DNA of 64,000 nucleotides from Gudongella sp049310905 (GTDB lineage Bacteria; Bacillota; Clostridia; Tissierellales; Tissierellaceae), in contig NZ_JBMEMN010000003.1 of the NCBI RefSeq assembly GCF_049310905.1, positions 1-64,000 of the forward strand, read 5' to 3'. The position numbers and the translations under genes are program-made. Under the pieces are notes generated by a model. The model worked only from the letters and a program-made list of their open reading frames with translations. It did not search any database and was not told where the DNA came from. This document shows, piece after piece, positions 1 to 8,598 of this stretch. Position 1 is the stretch's first letter, and each line of letters starts with the position of its first letter.

Positions 1-74
1 CGGGTTCTAGCATAAATTTTATAATCTCAAAGGCAAAATAAATTCTAAATTATTATTGACTTTTAATAGCTGGT

Positions 75-2051
75 CTATGATACTATCGCTCCGTCTGCAA
101 TATCCTCAAGAGTTGAAAGAAGTGTCAGGTTGCCGTCAGCATCTTCTGCTGCCAGTACCATACCTCTTGACTCGATTCCTCTGAGCTTAACCGGCTTAAG
201 GTTTGCAACTACTATTACCGTCTTGCCTACAAGGTCCTCAGTCGAGTACCACTGCTTTATTCCTGATACAACCTGTCTCTCCTCATCTCCCACCTTAAGT
301 GTCAATACAAGAAGCTTGTCTGCCTTGGGATGTTCTTTGCAGGCAACTACCTTTGCAACTTTGAACTTCACCTTTGCAAAGTCATCTATTGTTATCATTT
401 CTTCTTCTTTTTTCTCTTCAACCGCTTCAACTTTCTTTACTTCAACTTTTGGAACTTCCTTCGCTGCTGTTCTCTTCTCTATAAGTGCATTGTTTGCAGC
501 ATTAAGTTTTACGAGTTCTTCCTTTATATCAAGTCTTGGGAAAATGATATTTCCCTTCTGGACCTTGCTTCCTTCCTTAAGAAGCCCCCACTGTTTTGCA
601 TTGTCCCAGACTATTTCTTCCTCGATTCCAAGCTGTCTTCTTATTTCAGCTGAAGTCTTGTCCATAAAGGGCTTGATCAGTATTGAAACAATTCTCAAGC
701 TTTCTGAAAGATTGTAAAGTACAGTGTCGAGTCTTTCAGAATTCCCTTCCTTGCCAAGAATCCAAGGCATTGTCTCGTCAACATACTTGTTAGTCCTTCT
801 AATTAGCTTCCATACCTCCTCAAGGGCATTTGAGAAGTTTAGATTATCCATATATGCATCAACTTTGTCAGCTGCTCCTGTTGCCATCTGAACCAGCGTG
901 TCGTCGATCTCTTCAGTCTTTTTAGGAGACGGAAGAATTCCGTCGTTATACTTTTCAACCATTGATACAGTTCTGCTTACAAGGTTTCCAAGATCATTTG
1001 CAAGGTCAGAATTGAGTCTTTGCAGGAACTTTTCTCTTGAGAAGGATCCATCCTGACCAAAGGAAAATTCCCTTAGCAAAAAGTATTTGAATGCATCTAT
1101 TCCATAGAGGTCAATTATTGGTTCAGGATAGATTATATTGCCCTTTGACTTTGACATCTTGTCATCTTCAAAGAGTATCCATCCATGACCGAATACCTTC
1201 TTTGGAAGAGGCAGGTCAAGGGCCATAAGAATTGCTGGCCATATGATGGTATGGAATCTTACGATTTCCTTTCCTACAAGGTGTACATCAGCAGGCCAGA
1301 ATTTTTCAAAGTTCTCCGTATTCTCAGTTCCATAACCAATTGATGTAAGGTAACATGAAAGTGCATCTATCCATACATATATAATGTGCTTCTCATCAAA
1401 AGGAACCTTTACTCCCCAGTCAAAGCTACTTCTTGATACACTTAAATCATCTAGTCCATCCTTGAGGAAATTATTGATCATCTCGTTCTTTCTACTTTCA
1501 GGCTGAATAAATCCAGGATTGTCCTCATAATACTTTAGAAGCTTGTCCCTGTATTTTGAAAGCTTGAAGAAGTATGCCTCTTCCTTTTCGATATGGGTCT
1601 CCCTTCCACAATCAGGGCATTTGTTACCCTCAAGCAACTGGGACTCTGACCAGAAGGATTCACATGGAGTACAGTATGCTCCCTCGTAATGACCCTTGTA
1701 TATCTCTCCCTTTTCATATAGCTTTGTAAAGATATCAGCAATCGCCTTTTCGTGGAAATCATCCGTACTTCTTATAAATGAATCGTAGTCGATCTCAAGC
1801 ATCTTCCAAAGTTCCTTGGTATCAGCTACAATCTTGTCTACATATGCTTTTGGAGACATATTGTTTTCCTGAGCCTTCTCCTGAATCTTTTGTCCGTGCT
1901 CATCAGAGCCTGTTGTAAAGAATACGTCGTATCCCTGCAGCTTCTTATATCTCTTTATGCTGTCAGCCGCAACTGTAGTGTAAGTATGTCCGATATGAAG
2001 ATTGCCACTTGGATAATAAATTGGTGTTGTCAAATAGTAAGTCTTTTTCAT
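75..2051 (-). CDS. metG: Methionyl-tRNA synthetase
   Basis: Charges tRNA-Met with methionine in the cytoplasm. The 658-residue protein has the class I HIGH-type motif (NLHIGH) near the N-terminus and a zinc-binding insertion with CTPC and CPDC pairs. The KMSKS signature appears as DDKMSKSKGN. A C-terminal tRNA-binding (EMAPII-like) domain starts around DDFAKVKFKVAKVV, so this is the long dimeric bacterial form. The start chosen is the ATG at 2051, preceded by AGGAAGAGG. An upstream in-frame ATG at 2099 lies inside the terminator hairpin of the T-box leader and is rejected. A T-box leader directly upstream indicates control by uncharged tRNA. Identification is secure. Confidence 0.97.
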   Translation of the reverse strand: MKKTYYLTTPIYYPSGNLHIGHTYTTVAADSIKRYKKLQGYDVFFTTGSDEHGQKIQEKAQENNMSPKAYVDKIVADTKELWKMLEIDYDSFIRSTDDFHEKAIADIFTKLYEKGEIYKGHYEGAYCTPCESFWSESQLLEGNKCPDCGRETHIEKEEAYFFKLSKYRDKLLKYYEDNPGFIQPESRKNEMINNFLKDGLDDLSVSRSSFDWGVKVPFDEKHIIYVWIDALSCYLTSIGYGTENTENFEKFWPADVHLVGKEIVRFHTIIWPAILMALDLPLPKKVFGHGWILFEDDKMSKSKGNIIYPEPIIDLYGIDAFKYFLLREFSFGQDGSFSREKFLQRLNSDLANDLGNLVSRTVSMVEKYNDGILPSPKKTEEIDDTLVQMATGAADKVDAYMDNLNFSNALEEVWKLIRRTNKYVDETMPWILGKEGNSERLDTVLYNLSESLRIVSILIKPFMDKTSAEIRRQLGIEEEIVWDNAKQWGLLKEGSKVQKGNIIFPRLDIKEELVKLNAANNALIEKRTAAKEVPKVEVKKVEAVEEKKEEEMITIDDFAKVKFKVAKVVACKEHPKADKLLVLTLKVGDEERQVVSGIKQWYSTEDLVGKTVIVVANLKPVKLRGIESRGMVLAAEDADGNLTLLSTLEDIADGAIVS

Positions 2052-2086
2052 TAACCTCTTCCTTTCATATAGGTATTTAAGAATAT

Positions 2087-2345
2087 AAAAAGCCTCCATC
2101 TCAATAGAGACGAAGGCGACTTCGCGGTACCACTCTAATTATCAGTATCTCACGATACTGATCTCAGCAGGTTTTAAACCTTAACACTTTAACGACTGCC
2201 GCCGTTTCGACCTACCTATCGGCCGAAAAATTCAGGGACCATCTTCGAAAGCTTCCTTTCATCGGTTTCCACCAAACCCGACTCTCTTAAGAAATTCGAC
2301 CTCTACTCTTCCCATCATTATCTTTAGTTCTCAATTACTAATAAT
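2087..2345 (-). promoter_or_regulatory. T-box leader of metG
   Basis: Read on the minus strand, the leader holds the typical GATGGGAAGAGTA opening and a GTAGGTCGAAACGG segment. The conserved T-box AGAGTGGTACCGCG lies at 2123-2136. A terminator hairpin follows at 2092-2117 (11-bp arms with G-U pairs and a 4-base loop) and then a T run. The T-box sequence pairs with the tRNA acceptor end and would form the antiterminator. An ATG triplet at 2240-2242, in the context GAAGATGGTCC, is a plausible methionine specifier codon. That assignment is tentative because I did not fold Stem I. Confidence 0.92.
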
Positions 2346-2385
2346 TATAGCTTATTGAGGGAATTAGTCAAGTTTTTTAAGGAGA

Positions 2386-2808
2386 TTATCCTTGTTTACG
2401 GCTATTTGTATCGTAGATTCCAACCTTTTCTTTTATAGCACTTTGAAGCAGGGAAGAAAAGTTAAGATTATTTTCTATTCCAACATCATTTAGCCATTTT
2501 GGTATCGTCAGAGTCTTTTTTACAGCTTTATTCTCCATCTTATCTCTAACTGGAATCATCCAAACATTAATCCATGCTATGGTTTCATTCTTGTCTAATG
2601 ATATCTCGCCAATTCCAGAAGCTTTCGGGATTTCCTTGCCATCCTTTTCCATATCATATAAGCACAACTCCAAAACATCTCTTGCACTGTCCAATGAATC
2701 TTCTAATGTTTCTCCAAAAGTAAAACAGTTGTCTATATCAGGAAAACTGACATCATATGCATCTTCATCTACTCTAATTATCGCAGGATAAATATATCTA
2801 TTCTTCAT
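2386..2808 (-). CDS. hicB: HicB-family antitoxin
   Basis: Antitoxin partner of the adjacent hicA. The 140-residue protein has an N-terminal HicB partial RNase H-like fold (YPAIIRVDEDAYDVSFPDI, then the FGETLEDSLDSARD helix). A C-terminal segment with TIPKWLNDVGIENNLNFSSLLQSA resembles a ribbon-helix-helix DNA-binding domain. HicB proteins bind and block HicA and usually repress their own promoter. The start at 2808 is supported by GGAGG eight bases upstream; an upstream in-frame start at 2850 lacks such a site. It lies 45 bp downstream of hicA and is probably co-transcribed. Confidence 0.9.
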   Translation of the reverse strand: MKNRYIYPAIIRVDEDAYDVSFPDIDNCFTFGETLEDSLDSARDVLELCLYDMEKDGKEIPKASGIGEISLDKNETIAWINVWMIPVRDKMENKAVKKTLTIPKWLNDVGIENNLNFSSLLQSAIKEKVGIYDTNSRKQG

Positions 2809-2853
2809 AATCGTTCCTCCGTTTCTAAAACTAATATAATAATTTCCCACAAC

Positions 2854-3042
2854 TCAAAACTTAACGCCTGTAATTCTCTCAATACTCTTCAATGTACCAG
2901 TTGGAATATCCTTATTGGTACATTTAACTGGACAAGTTCTACCATCTGGATGCTTGTATATCTCATGTGAGCCGTTGGTTCTTTTAAGTTCCCAACCTTG
3001 CTCTTTCAATTTTTTTACGACATCTTTGTATGTATAACCCAC
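2854..3042 (-). CDS. hicA: HicA-family mRNA interferase toxin
   Basis: Predicted ribosome-independent mRNA-cleaving toxin of 62 residues, with the double-stranded-RNA-binding-like fold of HicA. The sequence shows the YKDVVKKLKEQGWELKR helix and then GSHEIYKHPDGR, whose histidine is the catalytic residue in the family. The start is a GTG at 3042 with GAGGA upstream. It is the first gene of a two-gene module with hicB and has its own strong promoter overlapped by a palindrome. The length matches the family. Confidence 0.92.
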   Translation of the reverse strand: MGYTYKDVVKKLKEQGWELKRTNGSHEIYKHPDGRTCPVKCTNKDIPTGTLKSIERITGVKF

Positions 3043-3102
3043 TTAAGTCCTCGAAATTTGTTTTGAAATCATTTTTATTTTCTTGTAATTCTTGTTTATT
3101 TA

Positions 3103-3131
3103 ATTATATACGTATTATAAATACGTGTCAA
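3103..3131 (-). promoter_or_regulatory. hicAB promoter with embedded palindromic operator
   Basis: On the minus strand, TTGACA (3126-3131) and TATAAT (3103-3108) are separated by 17 bp, a perfect sigma-A consensus. The spacer is filled by a perfect inverted repeat, ACGTATT-TAT-AATACGT, at 3110-3126. This is a natural binding site for the ribbon-helix-helix domain of HicB. The promoter is seen directly; autoregulation is inferred from the family. Confidence 0.85.
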
Positions 3132-3253
3132 GCCATTCGGATAATTTAGAAAACAAAGTAGATTGGACCCTCTGACGTCCTTATATATCAACATTTACGC
3201 CTATTATTACAATGGTACCATTAACAGAATATTCCGGGTATTTAGGCAAAAAT

Positions 3254-3282
3254 TTGACAAGTTTTAATTTATGGTTTAGAAT
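3254..3282 (+). promoter_or_regulatory. Sigma-A promoter of the 3D-domain gene
   Basis: TTGACA at 3254-3259 and TAGAAT at 3277-3282 are spaced by 17 bp. They lie 62 bp before the ATG at 3345, which has AAAGGAGGAG upstream. Confidence 0.75.
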
Positions 3283-3344
3283 ACATGGAGCATGACAAAT
3301 AGTTACAAATTGGTTACAATCTGTGACAAAAAAGGAGGAGAATT

Positions 3345-4370
3345 ATGGACAATACCAAAGCAAACACGGCTAAAAAGGTAGTGGTCCTCTTACTTCTAGC
3401 TATAGTAATGACAATATCATTGGGAGTTAGTTCCTACCAGGGGGCAGAAATAACACTCACAGTGGACGGTGAGACAATCCAGATGGTCTCACACTCAGCA
3501 ACAGTTGAGGAGCTTCTAGTGGATGAGGAGATCAAAGTAAGCAAGGACACCCTTGTTAAGCCTGATCTGGACACACTTTTAACCAAGGACTTAGAGATTA
3601 CCGTAACAAACCCAAATACGTACACAATTGTTTTCAAGGATGATATTGAAAAAATCACATCCTACAGCACAAGGGTAGAGGACATTCTTGAAGAAGCAGG
3701 AATAAATAATGGGCCAAAGGACTTTTCAACCCCGGCCTTGGACACAGAAGTAAAGCCAAATACCACAATTGAGTTTTTCCAGGTTGAGGAAAAGCTACGA
3801 GTGGAGAATACCTCTATTCCATTTGAAACAGAGGTAGTAAACAATATAAGACTGGACAAGGGTATTTCAAATACTCTCCAGGAAGGAAAAGACGGATTAA
3901 AAAGATCACACATTAAAGATATATATATTAATGGTGTAATGTCTTCATCTGTCATAGTACTTGATACCGTAGTGTCGGAACCCGTTTCTCAGGTAATCGA
4001 AAGGGGAGCCAACAATATGGTAGCTACATCAAGAGGAGATGTACGCTTTAAGGAGGCAATGATAATGAATGCCAGCGCCTATGACCTTTCCTATGCAAGT
4101 ACTGGAAAGAGACCTGGTGATCGAGGCTACGGAATTACTGCCTCAGGAACAACTGCACGACCTGGAACCGTTGCAGTGGATCCTCGCGTTATTCCCCTTG
4201 GGACAAAACTTTATGTTGAATCCCTAGATGGAACGAGTGATTATGGATTTGCTATAGCTGAAGATACAGGAGGAGCCATTAAAGGCCACAAAATTGATTT
4301 GTTTTTCCATTCGTCAACACAAGCATGGAATTTCGGTCGAAGAAATGTAAAGATTTATATTCTAGACTAA
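3345..4370 (+). CDS. YabE/RpfB-like cell-wall protein with DUF348, G5 and 3D domains
   Basis: Predicted secreted or membrane-anchored cell-wall-active protein of 341 residues. An N-terminal hydrophobic segment (about 11-29) serves as a signal or anchor. Two DUF348 repeats follow (about 33-88 and 91-145), then a G5-like region (about 147-225). The C-terminal 3D domain (about 235-341) carries the three aspartates that name it: VDPRVIPLG, AEDTGG and HKIDLFF. 3D domains are related to MltA-type lytic transglycosylases, so peptidoglycan cleavage is likely. In Bacillus the yabE gene lies near metS (metG), which fits the neighbourhood here, although this copy faces the other way. It ends in a strong terminator. 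Confidence 0.88.
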   Translation: MDNTKANTAKKVVVLLLLAIVMTISLGVSSYQGAEITLTVDGETIQMVSHSATVEELLVDEEIKVSKDTLVKPDLDTLLTKDLEITVTNPNTYTIVFKDDIEKITSYSTRVEDILEEAGINNGPKDFSTPALDTEVKPNTTIEFFQVEEKLRVENTSIPFETEVVNNIRLDKGISNTLQEGKDGLKRSHIKDIYINGVMSSSVIVLDTVVSEPVSQVIERGANNMVATSRGDVRFKEAMIMNASAYDLSYASTGKRPGDRGYGITASGTTARPGTVAVDPRVIPLGTKLYVESLDGTSDYGFAIAEDTGGAIKGHKIDLFFHSSTQAWNFGRRNVKIYILD

Positions 4371-4376
4371 AAATTA

Positions 4377-4409
4377 ACAGATATCGCAAAGAGCGATATC
4401 TGTTTTTTC
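4377..4409. terminator. Bidirectional terminator between the 3D-domain gene and pulA
   Basis: Perfect 11-bp arms ACAGATATCGC and GCGATATCTGT flank a five-base loop. A T run follows on the plus strand and a T-rich run on the minus strand, so it serves two convergent genes. Confidence 0.9.
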
Positions 4410-4410
4410 T

Positions 4411-6333
4411 TTACTCTTTTATTTTAAGTTCAAAAATCCTTGTGCTCACAGGAAGGTTTTCAATCCCATGAGGATGCTTGAATTCAGCTTCTCCATTTGC
4501 ATAGCCCTTTTCATCGAAAAGGCAACGTATGGTCAGATCAGTGACTTTTCTTTCATCCTGAGCCTGTATGTGTTTTTTTATTACCGCATGCGGCATCATA
4601 CAGGATGTCTGGTTTGCATTGTGGATAACAAGCAGGTAGCCGCCGTTTCCTCTTATTGTATATGCTATAAGGGGACAATTTAAACTCTCTTCTATAAAAT
4701 CAAGATTCCTCCTGATATCCGTGGCATAATCCATCCTGAATTCTTCCCGTTCCTTCCGAAAGTGGATGAGATCCTTGATGTAGTTGTAAACATCAATATT
4801 CTTCTCCTTCAGGGACCAATCGATTGCATTCACTGAAAGGGGTGAATTATAGGTGTTCTCTCTGCCACCCTTTGATCTTAAAAACTCATTTCCTTCATGA
4901 ATAAAGGGAACCCCTTGTGATAGTATAAGAATTGCATGGATAAATTTATTGTAGTTTTTGATCTCCTCCTCGCTTTTGTGAGGGAAGACCTTAAGCAGTT
5001 TGTCCTGTAGTATTAGATTGTCGTGGGAGTTTGCATAATTAATTGTCTCCCTTGCCATTGAAGCAAATCCAATCCTGGACTCATCGAAAAATATTGAGCC
5101 TGCAATTCCAGTTTCAGTTGCCATTTTTTCATCGAGATTGCCTTGTGCAAATCCCATTCCATATCCATCATTGTCACCCTTAAGGGCATTTCTGAAGTTA
5201 TCGTTAAACAACGAAAAATGAAGTCTTCCCTGTTTCCCTTTTGAGGTGGTCTTGTGTGATGGCAAGGTAGTTATCCCACCCATCCAGGGTTCTCCGTAAA
5301 TCATGACATCCTTCTTGATCTGTCTAAGCTTTTTAACTGCCAATTCCACTGTATCAATATCAATAAGTGCCATAAGATCAAATCTGAATCCGTCTACCCT
5401 AAATTCCTTTAGCCAGTACTCAAGGCTGTCCAGGATAAATCTCCGAGTCATGGGCTTCTGTGTGTCCAACTCATTCCCGACTCCAGAACCGTTTGAAAAA
5501 GTTCCATCCTCGGTTATTCTATGGTAATAATCCGGTGCTAGGATGTTAAAGTTTGATTCCTTGCCTCTAAATGTATGATTATATACAACATCCAAAACAA
5601 CCTTTATCCCGGCCTTGTGAAAGGCCATAACCAGAGCTTTCAATTCCATTATCCTGGTTTCTGGCGTATGCGGATCTGTAGAATACGATCCTTCGGGTAC
5701 ATTATACAGCTCCGGATCATATCCCCAGTTATAGTTGCGGTCATCAGAGGCATATTCCCTCTCTTCCCGGACCGTCAAAAAGTCATTTACCGGTAGAAGG
5801 TGTACGTGGGTTATGCCCAGTTCAACAAGGTGGTCAATTCCTGTAGCTAGATTCTTGTAGGTTGTTCCTCTCTCGCTCATCCCAAGGTATGTTCCTTTGA
5901 TTTCTACTCCCGATGTTTCATGTCCTGTGAAATCCTTTATGTGCGTTTCATACAAAACAGCATCCACAGGAGATACCGCCTCTGGCTCCCTATGATTTTC
6001 CCAGCCTTCGGGATTTGTATCTTCAAGGTCAATTATTGCAGACCTTAGAGAGTTACACGAGGAAGCTATGCTATATGGGTCAGTGACTTCATATTTACCT
6101 TCAACCAAATACGTATAAAATTTACCCTTTAGATCGCCTTCTATTTCAACGAAAAAGGTGCCTTCATCTTCTCTTTTCATGGGGTATTCAATCCGCTTAA
6201 GACTACTGGAATCATCGTATAGCCTAAGCTTTATATCACTTCTTTCTGGTGAAAATACCCTGAAAAAAGTTTTTTCAGCATTATATGCCATACCCAGCCT
6301 CTTATCTGTAGTTATCTCCATGTGTACCGCCAT
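4411..6333 (-). CDS. pulA: Type I pullulanase (glycogen/starch debranching)
   Basis: Hydrolyses alpha-1,6 branch points of glycogen or limit dextrins. The protein is 640 residues with no signal peptide, so it acts inside the cell. An N-terminal CBM48-like domain (about 12-100) is followed by the GH13 barrel. The type I pullulanase signature YNWGYDP is at 201-207 and the substrate-site motif VVYNHTF at 249-255. The catalytic nucleophile is D319 in FRVDGFRFD and the acid/base is E348 in YGEPW. The transition-state aspartate is in NYANSHDN. The ATG at 6333 has GGAGG upstream. It is the last gene of the glg operon, 11 bp after the phosphorylase-like gene, and supplies the debranching step. Confidence 0.93.
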   Translation of the reverse strand: MAVHMEITTDKRLGMAYNAEKTFFRVFSPERSDIKLRLYDDSSSLKRIEYPMKREDEGTFFVEIEGDLKGKFYTYLVEGKYEVTDPYSIASSCNSLRSAIIDLEDTNPEGWENHREPEAVSPVDAVLYETHIKDFTGHETSGVEIKGTYLGMSERGTTYKNLATGIDHLVELGITHVHLLPVNDFLTVREEREYASDDRNYNWGYDPELYNVPEGSYSTDPHTPETRIMELKALVMAFHKAGIKVVLDVVYNHTFRGKESNFNILAPDYYHRITEDGTFSNGSGVGNELDTQKPMTRRFILDSLEYWLKEFRVDGFRFDLMALIDIDTVELAVKKLRQIKKDVMIYGEPWMGGITTLPSHKTTSKGKQGRLHFSLFNDNFRNALKGDNDGYGMGFAQGNLDEKMATETGIAGSIFFDESRIGFASMARETINYANSHDNLILQDKLLKVFPHKSEEEIKNYNKFIHAILILSQGVPFIHEGNEFLRSKGGRENTYNSPLSVNAIDWSLKEKNIDVYNYIKDLIHFRKEREEFRMDYATDIRRNLDFIEESLNCPLIAYTIRGNGGYLLVIHNANQTSCMMPHAVIKKHIQAQDERKVTDLTIRCLFDEKGYANGEAEFKHPHGIENLPVSTRIFELKIKE

Positions 6334-6344
6334 ATTTGATCCTC

Positions 6345-8597
6345 CTATTTGGACGTCTGCAATACTTTTACTGCATATCTTGCAACAACAACATCTGATG
6401 CAAACTCACCGATCAAGCCTATATTGTGAAGCGTTTTTCGGGTCCATTCTTCACTGCTAAGGTATTCTGCCTCCATGGTCTGTATCCTGTTTTTGTATTC
6501 TTCAAAATCCTTCAGGATAAAATCATTGTCGTTGTATTTTAGGAGCATATCATGTATTCCCTTGAATTCTCCCCAGGCTATAATTCGTTCTCTTCCTAAA
6601 AGTGCATCTACAACTCTTCTGATATTTCTATTCAGATAATAATATTCCTGTGAGTTGTACTCTTTACTATTATAGCACTTTTGGACTTCTTCAGGAGTGA
6701 TTCCGAAAAGTTGCATGCAATCCTCTCTGGTGTAGTCACAAAGAAGCATATTGGTTTCTTCCTTGCTTCCTATGGCAATAGCTCCATTTACCATTGCTGT
6801 CAATCCAGCAAGATGAAGCCCTCCTTTTGTTGGTGTTGTCAAAGAGTGAGTAATATCAAGTGCGGGGTAAATAAACTCTTCTTTCTTTAGCGACAGATCA
6901 TCCACAAACAATAGCTTCAACTTATCCTTGATGGTCGTATCATTATTAATCCTTTCAGCCAATCTGTTTGCGAGCTTGACTATTTCCTTGCCTCCATAAT
7001 CATGTGAAGAAGCTTTCCCCCCAATAAAGATAGTTCTTGGTACCATATCAGTATTTGGATTCTCTATCAAGGTCAAGTATGTGTCGAAAATCCACAGAAG
7101 CATTAGGAGCTGTCTGTTTTGAGATGAAATATCCTTAAGATATCCGTGAAAAACAGTATATGGATTTATCACTATTCCTTCTTTTTTAAAAATTTCCTTG
7201 GCTAGTTTTCTCTTGTTTTCTTCTTTGACTTGCTCCAGGTCGCGAATCAAGTCTTTATTGTTTTCAATTCCCAAAAGTTTTTTTATCTCTACTGGATTTC
7301 CTATGAAATCCTCTCCAATGTGCTTGATTATCAAATCTCTCAAGGGAGGGTTCCCTGATAAAATCCATCTCCTGTGTGATATTGCCAGCGGATATCCAAT
7401 TGGTGGGCCCTCATATACTCCTACCCTTGCAATATTATACAATCTTATCTGGTCATCCCATAGGATCCCTGAGGTTTTTATTCCTTCATCACCGACATCC
7501 TCAACATTCTTTAGTATATTAAGATATCTGTGGTGGATTTCCTCAAGAATCATCCAGAGTCTTGGAAGCCATTCCCTGAAGGTTTTTCCTTCCAAAGTCA
7601 AAAGTGTGTCTTCAAGAGGAAGCAGAGGAGTATAGAAGAACGCCTTTGATGTTACTTCCCATGCATCATCCCACTCCATCTTGTAATCGTCAACAAGTAT
7701 CCTAACAAGCTCCGGAATTGCCAGGAGAAGATTTGTGTCCATCATAAGGAAAATAAAATGTTCATTAAGACTTTCTATCTTTCTTCCTTTTAAAAGGTGG
7801 GTTCTTATTACATCCTGAAGAGCGCCGGATACCAAAAGGTATTCCTGTCTGAACCTCTCCCTCCTATTATCTGGTGTTGATTCAAGTGGTTTTATTCTTC
7901 TGGTTATGCTTTCGTGATCAAATAGTCTAAGCCTGTTACACGCGCCATTCCTGTACCCCAGATATGGAAGATCATAATATCTTAGTATCAACTCCTGTGT
8001 ATCTGCAGGAGTAAACACAAGACCATTATCTCCCATTGAGATATCCACTCTTCCTCCTGTTTTGATCTTGTATTGACGATCTCCCTTGTAAAGCCAGTTT
8101 TTACCTCTTACCCACCATTCATCAGGTCTTTCCATTTGTTGGAAATTTTCTATCACCTGACGGAAATAGCCTTCTCTATAGAGAAGGCCATAACCGATTG
8201 TATTGTAAGCACCACTAGCAAATGTATCCATAAGTCCATTTGATAGGTAGCCGATATCAGAATAACCGATTCCAAGCTCCCTGTCTTCACTTAAAAGCTC
8301 ATGCAAATTCCACCCCTTGTTTCTTAAGGCTTCCTCAAGTGGTTCTTGCATGTCAAGATAATCTATGTTTTTTCTAAGAAGGCTTCCAGGCAGGTATTCC
8401 ATGGACATATACACCATTGTCCTTGAGTCCTTGTTCCTCTTCTCCGTTTGAGACATTTGTTCTCCAATTGTCTCTCGTATATGGTAACTTACTGCTCTGT
8501 ACATTTCATTGGAGGATGCCTCCTCCATTTTGACAGCTCCATGCTGAAAAAGTATTTTCTGAATCTCTTCTTCGTGTCTTTCTTTGTCAGTAGTCAT
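6345..8597 (-). CDS. Degenerate glycogen phosphorylase homologue lacking the PLP lysine
   Basis: A 750-residue protein clearly of the GT35 glycogen phosphorylase family. It has MVYMSMEYLPGSLL (family VYYLSMEFLIGRLL), RFRQEYLLVSGALQD, LAIPELVRILVDD, VPRTIFIGGKAS and LFGITPEEV. Key active-site motifs are changed. The PLP-lysine motif GNMKFMLNG is replaced by AGLTAMVNG, with T600 at the lysine position. The GNGGLGRLA loop reads GYSDIGYLS (about 111-119). NDTHP reads MDTNL, TNHTVLPEA reads YTPLLPLED, and KRIHEYKRQ reads KDISSQNRQ. The VNGVAALHS segment is shortened away. It lies between glgA and pulA in a tight operon. I infer a pseudo-enzyme or an enzyme with different chemistry, perhaps a glycogen-binding or regulatory subunit. 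No other phosphorylase is in the window. Confidence 0.85.
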   Translation of the reverse strand: MTTDKERHEEEIQKILFQHGAVKMEEASSNEMYRAVSYHIRETIGEQMSQTEKRNKDSRTMVYMSMEYLPGSLLRKNIDYLDMQEPLEEALRNKGWNLHELLSEDRELGIGYSDIGYLSNGLMDTFASGAYNTIGYGLLYREGYFRQVIENFQQMERPDEWWVRGKNWLYKGDRQYKIKTGGRVDISMGDNGLVFTPADTQELILRYYDLPYLGYRNGACNRLRLFDHESITRRIKPLESTPDNRRERFRQEYLLVSGALQDVIRTHLLKGRKIESLNEHFIFLMMDTNLLLAIPELVRILVDDYKMEWDDAWEVTSKAFFYTPLLPLEDTLLTLEGKTFREWLPRLWMILEEIHHRYLNILKNVEDVGDEGIKTSGILWDDQIRLYNIARVGVYEGPPIGYPLAISHRRWILSGNPPLRDLIIKHIGEDFIGNPVEIKKLLGIENNKDLIRDLEQVKEENKRKLAKEIFKKEGIVINPYTVFHGYLKDISSQNRQLLMLLWIFDTYLTLIENPNTDMVPRTIFIGGKASSHDYGGKEIVKLANRLAERINNDTTIKDKLKLLFVDDLSLKKEEFIYPALDITHSLTTPTKGGLHLAGLTAMVNGAIAIGSKEETNMLLCDYTREDCMQLFGITPEEVQKCYNSKEYNSQEYYYLNRNIRRVVDALLGRERIIAWGEFKGIHDMLLKYNDNDFILKDFEEYKNRIQTMEAEYLSSEEWTRKTLHNIGLIGEFASDVVVARYAVKVLQTSK

Positions 8598-8598
8598 A

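Noticed and set aside
2052..2099. N-terminal extension of MetG to an ATG at 2099.
   Set aside because: The extension is encoded by the T-box terminator hairpin and the following leader; the ATG at 2051 has a proper ribosome site.
6345..8597. Calling this gene an active glycogen phosphorylase.
   Set aside because: The PLP lysine and several other active-site motifs are replaced, so a plain glgP label would mislead.
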